DNA from: a virus
Length of the DNA stretch: 41,521 nt
Virus record (IMG/VR): IMGVR_UViG_3300032326_001363
Coordinates: 1 to 41,521 of that record
Reading direction: 5' to 3' (one strand)
How positions within the stretch are numbered: position 1 is the first letter of the stretch; each line of letters starts with the position of its first letter. Shown in pieces: positions 13,152 to 21,016 of this stretch. The notes under the pieces were generated by a model that was given only the letters and a program-made list of their open reading frames with translations, was not told the DNA's origin and made no database searches. The position numbers were made by a program, and so were the translations under genes.

Positions 13152-15038
13152 ATGGCAACAGTAAATAAAGATTTTAAGGTAAAAAATGGTTTAATTGTTG
13201 AAGGATCAACAGCAACCGTTAATGGTAAGAATGTTCTTACAGAAGCCCTTGTAGACGCAAAAGGTGATTTGTTAGTAGCCTCTGGTGCAGATGCAGTAAC
13301 CCGCCTTGCAGCAGGAACTAATGGATATATCCTTACAGCAAACTCAGGAGCAACTAATGGTGTTGAGTGGGCAGCAGCCCCAGCCGTTGGAACATTCCAA
13401 TCAAGCATTGTTTTTGAAGGTGCAACAGCAGATGAATACGAAACAACACTTGAAGTAGTAGATCCAACAGCAGATCGTACAATTACACTTCCAAACGCTA
13501 CAGGTACTGTAACACTTAATGATGCAACACAAACACTAAGCAACAAAACAATTTCTTATACAAACAACACAGTTACAGTTCAAGTAGCAAATGTTTCGGA
13601 TTTGACTGCAAGTGCTTCTGAACTTAACTTAGTAGATGGATCATCAGCAGGGACTGTTGCAAATGGTAAGGCAGTTATTTATGGAGCAGCAGGAGAAGTA
13701 AATGCTACAACTCTACAAATTGCTGGTACATCACTTACTGCAACCGCTACAGAACTTAACTACGTAGATGGCGTAACTTCAGCAATCCAGACTCAGTTGG
13801 ATGCTAAGGCTACTTCCTCAGATCTTACAACTCATGGCAACCTTACAGAAGCACACGGTGCAACTGGTGCGGTAGTTGGAACAACAAACACACAGACACT
13901 TACAAATAAGACACTTACAAGCCCAGTAGTTTCAGGACTTGCACTTTCAGATTCAAGCGTAGTATTTGAAGGCTCATCTGCAGATAATAATGAGACAACT
14001 CTTACAGTAACAAACCCTACAGCAGATCGCACTATTACTTTGCCAGATGCTACAGGTACTGTTGCTCTTACAAATAACAAGTTGGATGCTTTTGCAGCAA
14101 CTACTTCAGCAGAATTGGCAGGAGTTATTTCTGACGAGACTGGTACTGGAGCACTTGTTTTTGCTAATACACCAACACTCGTAACACCAAATATTGGTGC
14201 TGCAACTGGTACATCTTTGGTTCTTTCAGGGGACCTAACAGTTAATGGTACAACAACTACAATTAACTCAACAGAAATCACAATTGATGATAAGAACCTA
14301 ACACTTGGTTCAGTAGCATCTCCAACAGATGCAGGTGCTGATGGTGGTGGTATTACTCTTAAGGGTGCTACAGACAAGACTTTCTCATGGGTAGATGCAA
14401 CTGATGCATGGACCTCATCTGAACACATTAACCTTGCTTCTGGTAAAGCATTTTACCTAAACGGTACACTAGAAACAGCAGCAGCACAAACTCTTACAAA
14501 CAAGACAATTGATGGTGCAAGCAACACACTTACAGTAAGAATTGCAAATGATGTTTCTGGTTTGGGAACAGGTGTTGCAACATTTTTGGGAACCCCTTCT
14601 TCAGCAAACCTTGCTTCAGCAGTAACTGATGAAACAGGAACTGGTGCACTGGTATTTGCTAATACACCAACTCTTGTAACTCCAGAACTTGGAGCAGCAA
14701 CAGGTACTAGCCTTGCTCTACCAGATGCTCTTGTTGGATCTGCAACAGCAACTGCTGGCACTTCAGCAACAACAATTGATACATTCTCAGCAACAACATA
14801 TTCTGCTGCTAAGTATGTTATTCAAATGAAAAAGTCTGGCAACATTGAAGTAATTGAAATGCTTGTTGCTATAGATGGTGACAATAATGTTTATGTAACA
14901 GAGTATGCTAATGTTGTAAGCAATACAGAACTAGGAACAACAAATGCTGTTTATAGCGGTGGAAATGTTCTTCTTCAAGTTACTGCAGCAGCAGCAGATA
15001 CTTCTGTTAAGGTTTCAAAGACATACATAGAGGCATAA
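13152..15038 (+). CDS. Large repetitive tail fibre protein, 628 aa
   Basis: N-terminus MATVNKDFKVKNGLIVEG is shared with the next gene and probably attaches to the tail. The shaft has many repeats: QTLTNKT blocks, NPTADRTITLPDATGTV blocks, ELNYVDGVTSAIQTQLDAK helices and VFANTPTLVTP units, all common in trimeric phage fibres. The C-terminal 95 residues match the small fibre at 12692. Ribosome site AAAGGAG. Codons end in C more often than in the oxygenase genes, suggesting high expression. Likely a long host-recognition fibre. Confidence 0.85.
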   Translation: MATVNKDFKVKNGLIVEGSTATVNGKNVLTEALVDAKGDLLVASGADAVTRLAAGTNGYILTANSGATNGVEWAAAPAVGTFQSSIVFEGATADEYETTLEVVDPTADRTITLPNATGTVTLNDATQTLSNKTISYTNNTVTVQVANVSDLTASASELNLVDGSSAGTVANGKAVIYGAAGEVNATTLQIAGTSLTATATELNYVDGVTSAIQTQLDAKATSSDLTTHGNLTEAHGATGAVVGTTNTQTLTNKTLTSPVVSGLALSDSSVVFEGSSADNNETTLTVTNPTADRTITLPDATGTVALTNNKLDAFAATTSAELAGVISDETGTGALVFANTPTLVTPNIGAATGTSLVLSGDLTVNGTTTTINSTEITIDDKNLTLGSVASPTDAGADGGGITLKGATDKTFSWVDATDAWTSSEHINLASGKAFYLNGTLETAAAQTLTNKTIDGASNTLTVRIANDVSGLGTGVATFLGTPSSANLASAVTDETGTGALVFANTPTLVTPELGAATGTSLALPDALVGSATATAGTSATTIDTFSATTYSAAKYVIQMKKSGNIEVIEMLVAIDGDNNVYVTEYANVVSNTELGTTNAVYSGGNVLLQVTAAAADTSVKVSKTYIEA

Positions 15039-15050
15039 AAAGGAGATTAA

Positions 15051-15509
15051 ATGGCAACTGTAAACAGAGATTTTAAGGTAAAACATGGCTTAGTCGTAGC
15101 CGATGGCGGTACTTTCGGATCAACGGTTACAGTTGCCACTCCAACTCAAAATACTCACGCAGCAACAAAATTATATGTTGATACTATTGCGGGTAGCGCA
15201 GGAGTAACTGTTAGCGGAACAGCACCAACGTCTCCATCAAATGGAAATCTTTGGTTTGACACATTAACAGAAAGAATTCATGTTTATTATGGATCTCAAT
15301 GGGTAGCAATTGCAACTCTTGAAGATGCAGAAATGCTACAAGACCACATTCACGATACCGCAATTGATGGATCTGGTCTTATTGTAAGTACATTTGTTTC
15401 TGGAGGTGCTTATAATGAACCAGGTGTTCTAGTAAGCGCAGGAGACTATAGCACTTCATCATGGGAAAATACCTATGATGGAGGAGTTGCAACAGATAAC
15501 TTTAATTAA
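15051..15509 (+). CDS. Fibre-associated protein sharing N-terminus, 152 aa
   Basis: Begins MATVNRDFKVKHGLVVADGG, nearly the same as the large fibre before it, then ATKLYVDTIAG and SGTAPTSPSNGNLWFDTLTE followed by HVYYGSQWVAI, a strand-turn-Trp unit common near phage fibre ends. The shared N-terminus suggests that it competes with or caps the same attachment site, giving short and long fibres. AAAGGAG ribosome site. A 9-bp inverted repeat overlaps its stop codon. Confidence 0.7.
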   Translation: MATVNRDFKVKHGLVVADGGTFGSTVTVATPTQNTHAATKLYVDTIAGSAGVTVSGTAPTSPSNGNLWFDTLTERIHVYYGSQWVAIATLEDAEMLQDHIHDTAIDGSGLIVSTFVSGGAYNEPGVLVSAGDYSTSSWENTYDGGVATDNFN

Positions 15510-15523
15510 TTATCTGTTATAAT
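15491..15523 (+). promoter_or_regulatory. Inverted repeat abutting extended -10
   Basis: AACAGATAA (15491-15499) and TTATCTGTT (15510-15518) form a perfect 9-bp stem spanning the stop codon. The right arm runs into TGT-TATAAT (-10 15518-15523), the promoter for the fibre at 15558, which has an AGGAGG site. Confidence 0.6.
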
Positions 15524-15557
15524 AAAAATAAGAAATTTTCTGTAGGAGGAAAATAAT

Positions 15558-17501
15558 ATGGCAACAAGAATGCAGCAACGCAGAGGTACTGCAGCACAAT
15601 GGACATCAGCAAACCCAATACTAAATGCTGGTGAAATGGGATGGGAGTCAGACACTAATAAGTTTAAGATCGGTGATGGCACTAACCACTGGGCAGATAT
15701 TGACTACTTTATTGACCAATCCTCTACAGTAAACCCATCATTTGGTTCAAGCATTACATTTGAAGGTGCTACCGCCAATAATTTTGAAACAACTCTTGCC
15801 GTAACAGATCCTACAGCAGACCGTACAATTACATTTCCAGATGCAACAGGCACAGTTGTTTTGTCCGATGGTAGTGGAAACGTTACCGTTTCAGGAGATT
15901 TAACAGTAAGTGGTACAACCACTACTATTAACAGCACAACAATTAATGCTACAACAGGAATTGTTTTTGAAGGTACTACAGCAAACGATTATGAAACCAC
16001 TTTAACAGTAACAGATCCTACAGCCGATAGAACTATTACATTTCCAAACGTAAGCGGAACTGTTGTTACAACAGGAAACCTTAGTGCAACTGGTGCAACA
16101 TCAACAGAATTAGGATATCTTGCTGGTGTTACTTCAGCAATTCAAACACAATTAGACAATAAGCAAGCAGTTGTTGCAGATGTATCAAATACTGAAATTA
16201 GTTATCTTAATGGTGTAACCTCAGCAATTCAAACTCAGTTAGATGCTAAAGCAGCACTAGCAGGTCCTACATTTACTGGAACAGTAACTCTTCCAAGTAC
16301 CACATCAATTGGAGATCTATCTTCAACAGAAATAGGGTACCTAGAGGGAGTGTCTGCTGGAATTCAAGGACAGATTGATGGAAAAGCAGGAACAGGTCAT
16401 ACACATACTCTTTCAACAGGTGCAACAGATGTCACCGCAACAGCATCAGAAGTTAATTTAATAGATGGATCTATTGCTGGAACAATTGTAGATAGCAAGG
16501 CAGTAATTTATGGTCCAGCAGGCCAAGTAAATGCTACAACTTTACAAATTGCTGGCACTTCTATTACTTCTACAGCAGCAGAACTCAACTTAGTAGATGG
16601 ATCATCAGCAGGAACTATTGCAAATAGCAAAGCAGTTATTTATGGCTCTGCAGGCGAAGTAAACGCCACAACTTTGCAGATTGCTGGCACTTCTATTACT
16701 TCTACAGCAGCAGAACTTAACATTCTTGATGGTGTAACCACATCAACTACAGAACTTAACTACGTTGATGGGGTAACTTCAGCCATTCAAACACAGTTAG
16801 ACGCTAAGGCTTCTCTTTCAGGAGCAACATTTACAGGCGCAGTATCTGGAACAGACTTAACGCTTTCTGGAAACTTAACAATTAATGGAACTACAACAAA
16901 CCTTAACTCAACTAACCTTGTTATTGAAGACAAAAACATTGTTCTTGGAGATACAGGAACTCCTACTGATACAACTGCAGATGGCGGAGGTATTACACTT
17001 AAAGGCGCAACAGACAAAACCTTTAACTGGGTAGATTCTACAGATTCTTGGACATCTTCCGAGCATATCAACCTTGCTTCAGGAAAAGATCTTAAAGTAA
17101 ACGGAACCGCAGTTATTAGTTCTACTGCTGGTGGATTTATTTTTACTGACGGGACACAAACCAAAGAAGGTGTTCCATCACGGACATCAATTATTCAGAA
17201 GACAGCAGAATACACTCTTTCATCACTAACAGAGAGAGACTCATTAATTGAAGTTTCACATACAGGTGGAACTGCAGTTAAGGTTTTAATCCCAACAGAT
17301 GCTACACTTAACTATCCAATCGGAACATCTATTGACGTTCTTCGAACAAATACTGGAGAAGTGACAATTGAAGCAGTAACGCCAGGAACAACAACAGTAA
17401 ATGCAACTCCTGGATTAAAACTTCGTGCACAATGGTCATCAGTAACATTATTTAAGAGAGCAGCAAACCTTTGGGTTTTAATGGGAGATTTAAAAGCATA
17501 A
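15558..17501 (+). CDS. Large repetitive tail fibre with Mtd-like N-terminus, 647 aa
   Basis: Residues 1-50 read QQRRGTAAQWTSANPILNAG and then TNKFKIGDGTNHW, the short N-terminal domain found on many phage receptor-binding fibres (major tropism determinant N-terminal type). The shaft contains ADRTITFPDATGTV and TELNYVDGVTSAIQTQLDAK repeats related to those in the fibre at 13152, plus a tandem 44-residue duplication. The C-terminal domain (residues about 545-647, from QKTAEYTLSSL to VLMGDLKA) is shared with the fibre at 5306. Its own promoter and AGGAGG site point to strong expression. Confidence 0.85.
   Translation: MATRMQQRRGTAAQWTSANPILNAGEMGWESDTNKFKIGDGTNHWADIDYFIDQSSTVNPSFGSSITFEGATANNFETTLAVTDPTADRTITFPDATGTVVLSDGSGNVTVSGDLTVSGTTTTINSTTINATTGIVFEGTTANDYETTLTVTDPTADRTITFPNVSGTVVTTGNLSATGATSTELGYLAGVTSAIQTQLDNKQAVVADVSNTEISYLNGVTSAIQTQLDAKAALAGPTFTGTVTLPSTTSIGDLSSTEIGYLEGVSAGIQGQIDGKAGTGHTHTLSTGATDVTATASEVNLIDGSIAGTIVDSKAVIYGPAGQVNATTLQIAGTSITSTAAELNLVDGSSAGTIANSKAVIYGSAGEVNATTLQIAGTSITSTAAELNILDGVTTSTTELNYVDGVTSAIQTQLDAKASLSGATFTGAVSGTDLTLSGNLTINGTTTNLNSTNLVIEDKNIVLGDTGTPTDTTADGGGITLKGATDKTFNWVDSTDSWTSSEHINLASGKDLKVNGTAVISSTAGGFIFTDGTQTKEGVPSRTSIIQKTAEYTLSSLTERDSLIEVSHTGGTAVKVLIPTDATLNYPIGTSIDVLRTNTGEVTIEAVTPGTTTVNATPGLKLRAQWSSVTLFKRAANLWVLMGDLKA
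16548..16717 (+). repeat. 132-bp tandem duplication inside fibre gene
   Basis: An exact string of about 37 bp beginning ATTGCTGGCACTTC occurs at 16548 and again at 16680, 132 bp (44 codons) apart. The stretches in between (GTIxxSKAVIYGxAGxVNATTLQ) also match. A related single unit occurs in the other fibre gene near 13640-13760. Confidence 0.7.
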
Positions 17502-17509
17502 TAGTTTGA

Positions 17510-17515
17510 TATAAT
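17510..17515 (+). promoter_or_regulatory. Extended -10 promoter
   Basis: TGA-TATAAT; predicted start near 17522, short leader with a GAGGAG ribosome site before the ATG at 17533. Confidence 0.65.
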
Positions 17516-17532
17516 AGAAAAGAGGAGTAAAA

Positions 17533-18828
17533 ATGGCAGTTAGTAAAAAAAGAGGTATCAAGTCTTCAGCACAAGACAACTTTTTGCAACCAGATAATGT
17601 TACTTCCTTAAGTGGTACAGATGTAGGAACATCTCGTCCTTATCTTGCTACTGCTAATACTACTTCAGCAGCATCTGCTTCAGGAACTGGTGGAGCAGTA
17701 AGCCTTACTTGGACATTGCCAGCGGGATCTCCAGCAGCAACTGCTTATATCATTACAACAACCCCCTCAACTTACGAAGTAAATACTGGCTCTTCCACTC
17801 CTTCTTATACTTTTCAGGGATTAGCATCAAATACTTCATACACATTTACAGTAAAAGGAACAAACGCTGCAGGAACTGCAAGCGGAACAACTTCTTCTTC
17901 AGTAACTGCAACAACAGTTCCACAAGCGCCTCAAGGTGCGGTCGCCAGTGCTGGTGTTAACCAAAACACAATCAGTTGGACAATTGGTGCCACTGGTGGA
18001 AAGGCTTTATCTAAGCATAACGTTACTGGTTCTGACGGAACTTCTTCTGGAGATTTAGCATCATCAGCAACATCAGCAACTATTGCTGATACAGCAGGAA
18101 CTTCACAGACTTACACTGTTACTGCAACAAATGCTAATGGAGCATCATTAGGAGCAACAACTTCTAGCGTTACTACACTTTCACCATTCTTCCCATTCTT
18201 CCCATTTTTCCCATTCTTCCCATTTTTCCCATTCTTCCCAGGTTTTGCACCACCACCGTTTCCACCTCCATTCCCACCACCGTTTCCACCTCCATTCCCA
18301 CCACCATTCGCACCACCATTTTTCCCAGGGTTTGGATTCTCAGAGTACTCTATTGCCAGCAATACAGGCATCATGACTACCAATGGCAGAAAAGAAGCCA
18401 AAGACATAGTTGTAGGAGATGTTTTAATTGCAATGGAACTTCCAGAACAAGCCTCAGCACATAACACTGACTGGTTAAACTGGACAGCAGAAGACTTAAT
18501 CCTAAATGAAACTAATTTAAGAGAAACTACAGTTTATGCAGTATCATCAAGACAAGTAGATACAATATATCTTCTTAACGGCGATGCATATTCTAAAACA
18601 CATTATGTTTTAACTAAAAAAGATAATGTTTCAAAATTCTTAAGAATTGATTTAATTGATGAGACATATATGGTATATTCATATGAAGAGTTAGGGTTTG
18701 TCAATATTGATTCATTAGATGTTCTAAATTATGAAGAAACAGTATATTCGATTAACTGTGAGCCATACGACAACTTCTTTACAGAAAATATGTTAGTATA
18801 TGACACAAGAGATCAAAGTATTGAATAA
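17533..18828 (+). CDS. Fn3-polyPro/Phe-Hint-like virion protein, copy 2
   Basis: Two fibronectin type III domains (residues about 40-125 and 130-215) are followed by six Pro-Phe-Phe units (218-238) and five PPPF units (240-259), ending PPFFPGF. The Hint-like domain is residues 273-431: SIASNTGIMT/GRKEAKDIVVGD (block A), KTHYVLTKKDN with His357 (block B) and VYSINCEPYDNFFTENMLVYD (blocks F/G). As in copy 1, Ser replaces the usual Cys and Tyr-Asp replaces the final His-Asn. The Hint part is about as conserved between the copies as the fibre linkers, while the Fn3 number differs. Likely surface exposed; processing unproven. Confidence 0.7.
   Translation: MAVSKKRGIKSSAQDNFLQPDNVTSLSGTDVGTSRPYLATANTTSAASASGTGGAVSLTWTLPAGSPAATAYIITTTPSTYEVNTGSSTPSYTFQGLASNTSYTFTVKGTNAAGTASGTTSSSVTATTVPQAPQGAVASAGVNQNTISWTIGATGGKALSKHNVTGSDGTSSGDLASSATSATIADTAGTSQTYTVTATNANGASLGATTSSVTTLSPFFPFFPFFPFFPFFPFFPGFAPPPFPPPFPPPFPPPFPPPFAPPFFPGFGFSEYSIASNTGIMTTNGRKEAKDIVVGDVLIAMELPEQASAHNTDWLNWTAEDLILNETNLRETTVYAVSSRQVDTIYLLNGDAYSKTHYVLTKKDNVSKFLRIDLIDETYMVYSYEELGFVNIDSLDVLNYEETVYSINCEPYDNFFTENMLVYDTRDQSIE
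18183..18328 (+). repeat. FFP and PPPF coding minisatellites
   Basis: Six 9-base units (CCATTCTTC type) encode Pro-Phe-Phe, followed by five 12-base units encoding Pro-Pro-Pro-Phe. Synonymous changes (CCG TTT, CCT CCA) recur in alternation, suggesting duplication of a 24-base double unit. Confidence 0.8.
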
Positions 18829-18835
18829 AAAGCGC

Positions 18836-18881
18836 AGTCTCCTTTAAATAATTCTTATGCTATAATTAAATAAAGGAGACT
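18836..18881 (+). promoter_or_regulatory. Promoter inside an RBS-sequestering inverted repeat
   Basis: AGTCTCCTTTA (18836-18846) is an exact 11-bp complement of TAAAGGAGACT (18871-18881), which contains the ribosome site of the next gene. Between them lies TGC-TATAAT (18858-18866). Transcripts from this promoter (start about 18873) lack the left arm; read-through RNA has both arms and should hide the ribosome site. Confidence 0.7.
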
Positions 18882-18886
18882 CGCTA

Positions 18887-19621
18887 ATGATTGAAATAAA
18901 TGAATCACAAAATCCTTGGTTTACAAAAGATAGGTCAGAATCTGCATCTTTTAGAATGCCAGACAAAACTTTCAATAATATTAAAGTAAGCAATCCAGGA
19001 TTAGGTTTAAATATATACAATAATGCAATTTCAAAAGAAAATTGTGAAAAATATTTAAGTATATTAGAAAATAATTTAAATGGACAAACAAGGTATAAGT
19101 GGAATGAAGCAAAAGTTACAAACTCAGATCAACCAATAAAATATGCTAGAAACTGCTCTGATTTTAAATATAATCTTTATTCTCTGGGAGCAAGAGATGA
19201 GCAAAATGCTGAATTAATTGATATGTATGAAGAAATTTACAATACTTTAAAATTATGTGTTGATGACTATGCTCGCTATTGGGGAATTAATGTGGTCTAT
19301 TATGAAGCATTTAATTTTGTAAAATATGAAGGTGTAGGACAGCAATTTAGAATTCATGCAGATCACGGTCCAGCATATAATACAACAGTTTCTGTTGTAA
19401 TTTATTTAAATGATGATTATGAAGGCGGAGAATTATTTTTTCCAAGGCTAGACAATTTAGTTTATAAACCAAAGTTTGGTGATATAGCAATTTTTCCATC
19501 TAATTATATTTATGAGCATGCGTCAATGGACATGGTTAATGGAACAAAATATTGTATTGTTATTATGACAGATATTAATGAATTGGGACATAAGTATACT
19601 TACACAGAAAGGCAACAATGA
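18887..19621 (+). CDS. 2OG-Fe(II) oxygenase, Lys class, copy B1
   Basis: At 244 aa the longest of the set. Ligands His157-x-Asp159 (RIHADHG), core VIYLNDDYEGGELFFP, distal His211 (YEHASMDM) and Lys221 (GTKYCIVIM). The subfamily motif appears as RNCSDFK (88-94). The N-terminus has an extra 35 residues absent from the enzyme at 7633. Expression should depend on the promoter at 18861 because of the sequestering repeat. Its stop overlaps the next oxygenase start (ATGA). Hydroxylase chemistry by family; substrate unknown. Confidence 0.86.
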   Translation: MIEINESQNPWFTKDRSESASFRMPDKTFNNIKVSNPGLGLNIYNNAISKENCEKYLSILENNLNGQTRYKWNEAKVTNSDQPIKYARNCSDFKYNLYSLGARDEQNAELIDMYEEIYNTLKLCVDDYARYWGINVVYYEAFNFVKYEGVGQQFRIHADHGPAYNTTVSVVIYLNDDYEGGELFFPRLDNLVYKPKFGDIAIFPSNYIYEHASMDMVNGTKYCIVIMTDINELGHKYTYTERQQ

Positions 19622-20298
19622 TTAATTTTGAACCAAATGTTGTTGAAAATCCAACTTGGGATAGTAAAGAATTACTTGCAGATGGAATAGCAGTTTATAG
19701 AAATGTATTTAAAAAAGACATGAAAATAATTAGTAGACTAGAAAATAGTCTAACAGGCAAAAATCCAAATTATTTTTGGAGAGAGGCTTTAGTTGGATAT
19801 GCCCAAAAAATTCCAGAATATAGAGACTGTGTTGATTTTAAATATAGAAAAGAAAATTTACTGAATGATAAAAGCGTTCAATCAGTTTTGCTGCAAGAAG
19901 TCTGGCAGGATTGTTATGACTTACAACTTCCAGCAGTTAAAGACTACTCTCATTTTTTTCGTGTTGGAGAACTAAGATACTGGGAATCATTTAATTTTAT
20001 AAAATATGGTCCAGGACAACATTTTCAAGAGCATCATGATCAGGGTTCTACATATAACTGTGTAGTTTCTTTAGTAGGATATTTAAATGATGATTACGAA
20101 GGTGGAGAGTTAGATTTTAGACTACAAGGAATAAAAGTTAAACCACAGGCAGGTGATTTATATATTTTTCCATCAAACTATATGTATCCTCATACAGCAA
20201 TGCCAGTGATATCTGGAACAAAATATTCGTTAGTAACAATGCTTGATTATAGCGCAAAATATCATAGGCCAGACCTTCATGAAGAAACAAATGACTAA
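19618..20298 (+). CDS. 2OG-Fe(II) oxygenase, Lys class, copy B2
   Basis: 226 aa with His139-His140-Asp141 (QEHHDQG), GYLNDDYEGGELDF, distal His192 (YPHTAMPV) and Lys202 (GTKYSLVTM). RDCVDFK at 69-75 and the surrounding residues make it the closest relative of the enzyme at 7633, and both are followed directly by a DUF6065-like gene. Started by ATGA coupling to B1. The whole Fe/2-oxoglutarate set is intact. Confidence 0.86.
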   Translation: MINFEPNVVENPTWDSKELLADGIAVYRNVFKKDMKIISRLENSLTGKNPNYFWREALVGYAQKIPEYRDCVDFKYRKENLLNDKSVQSVLLQEVWQDCYDLQLPAVKDYSHFFRVGELRYWESFNFIKYGPGQHFQEHHDQGSTYNCVVSLVGYLNDDYEGGELDFRLQGIKVKPQAGDLYIFPSNYMYPHTAMPVISGTKYSLVTMLDYSAKYHRPDLHEETND

Positions 20299-21016
20299 TA
20301 AAGTTTTTAATGCATACATGATGCCAAATTCTGGTGTAAACATCTCTCAAATTTCTGCTAAAAGAGATTGGATGGACAATGTGTCAAATGCACACGCATA
20401 TCATTGTTTTCCGTTATCAATTTCAAATACATTAGGTTGGGGAATTAGTTTTGATGAAGATATTAGTTTTATTTGGGACGGAATTGATACAGATAGAGAG
20501 GACGGTCATATAACCATAATATCTGGTAACAAATATGTCAATGAAAATAGAAGAAGTGCAACGCTAAGTTTTGATACATTTACTAAATTTATTACTGATG
20601 AAAATACAACTTTGTTAACAATGCCAGTTCCAAATCTATTTATTGATGGAATTCATTTATACACAACACTTATTTCTACTTCTTTTTTTAGATATCCATT
20701 GCCACTAGCAGCCAAAATTACAAAACCAAATGTTGTTATAACAATTCCAGCAAAAACTCCTATTGCTGCTATTGTTCCAATATCTTTACAAGACATAAAC
20801 CAATATGAATTAGATATTAATGATTATGTTTTTTCTAAAGAAGATGAAATTAAAAATAAAAAATATGGAGAGGTGTCTCAATTAAAAAATAGAGTTGGTG
20901 AGTGGACACATTTTTATAGAAATGCTACAGACGAATCAAATATTCCTGTAGGAAAACATGAATTAAAAACAATTAGATTAAAAACAAATGATAAAAGAAA
21001 AAATAATGGACGTTAA
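20291..21016 (+). CDS. DUF6065-like protein, copy B
   Basis: Start set at 20291 (MTNKVFNAYMMPN), overlapping the oxygenase stop by 8 nt, because it lines up with the N-terminus of copy A at 8296; upstream ATGs would run into the oxygenase. Shared segments: AKRDWMD, AYHCFPLSISNTLGWGISF, ISFIWDG, MPVPNLFIDG, ITKPNVVITIPAKTP and FYRNATD near the end. 241 aa, beta rich, no signal peptide. Function unknown; association with a Lys-class oxygenase is conserved between modules. Confidence 0.7.
   Translation: MTNKVFNAYMMPNSGVNISQISAKRDWMDNVSNAHAYHCFPLSISNTLGWGISFDEDISFIWDGIDTDREDGHITIISGNKYVNENRRSATLSFDTFTKFITDENTTLLTMPVPNLFIDGIHLYTTLISTSFFRYPLPLAAKITKPNVVITIPAKTPIAAIVPISLQDINQYELDINDYVFSKEDEIKNKKYGEVSQLKNRVGEWTHFYRNATDESNIPVGKHELKTIRLKTNDKRKNNGR

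Noticed and set aside
13832-14428. Long minus-strand frames opposite the fibre genes (also 13127-13546, 14453-14761, 16787-17164)
   Set aside because: They lie opposite repetitive fibre codons, lack promoters and ribosome sites, and have no protein-like features beyond the shadow of the repeats.
18111-18467. Minus-strand 118-codon frame with GNGG and GKN repeats opposite the poly-Pro region
   Set aside because: It is the complement of the PPPF/FFP minisatellite and of the Hint region, has no ribosome site, and the plus-strand protein is supported by its paralogue.
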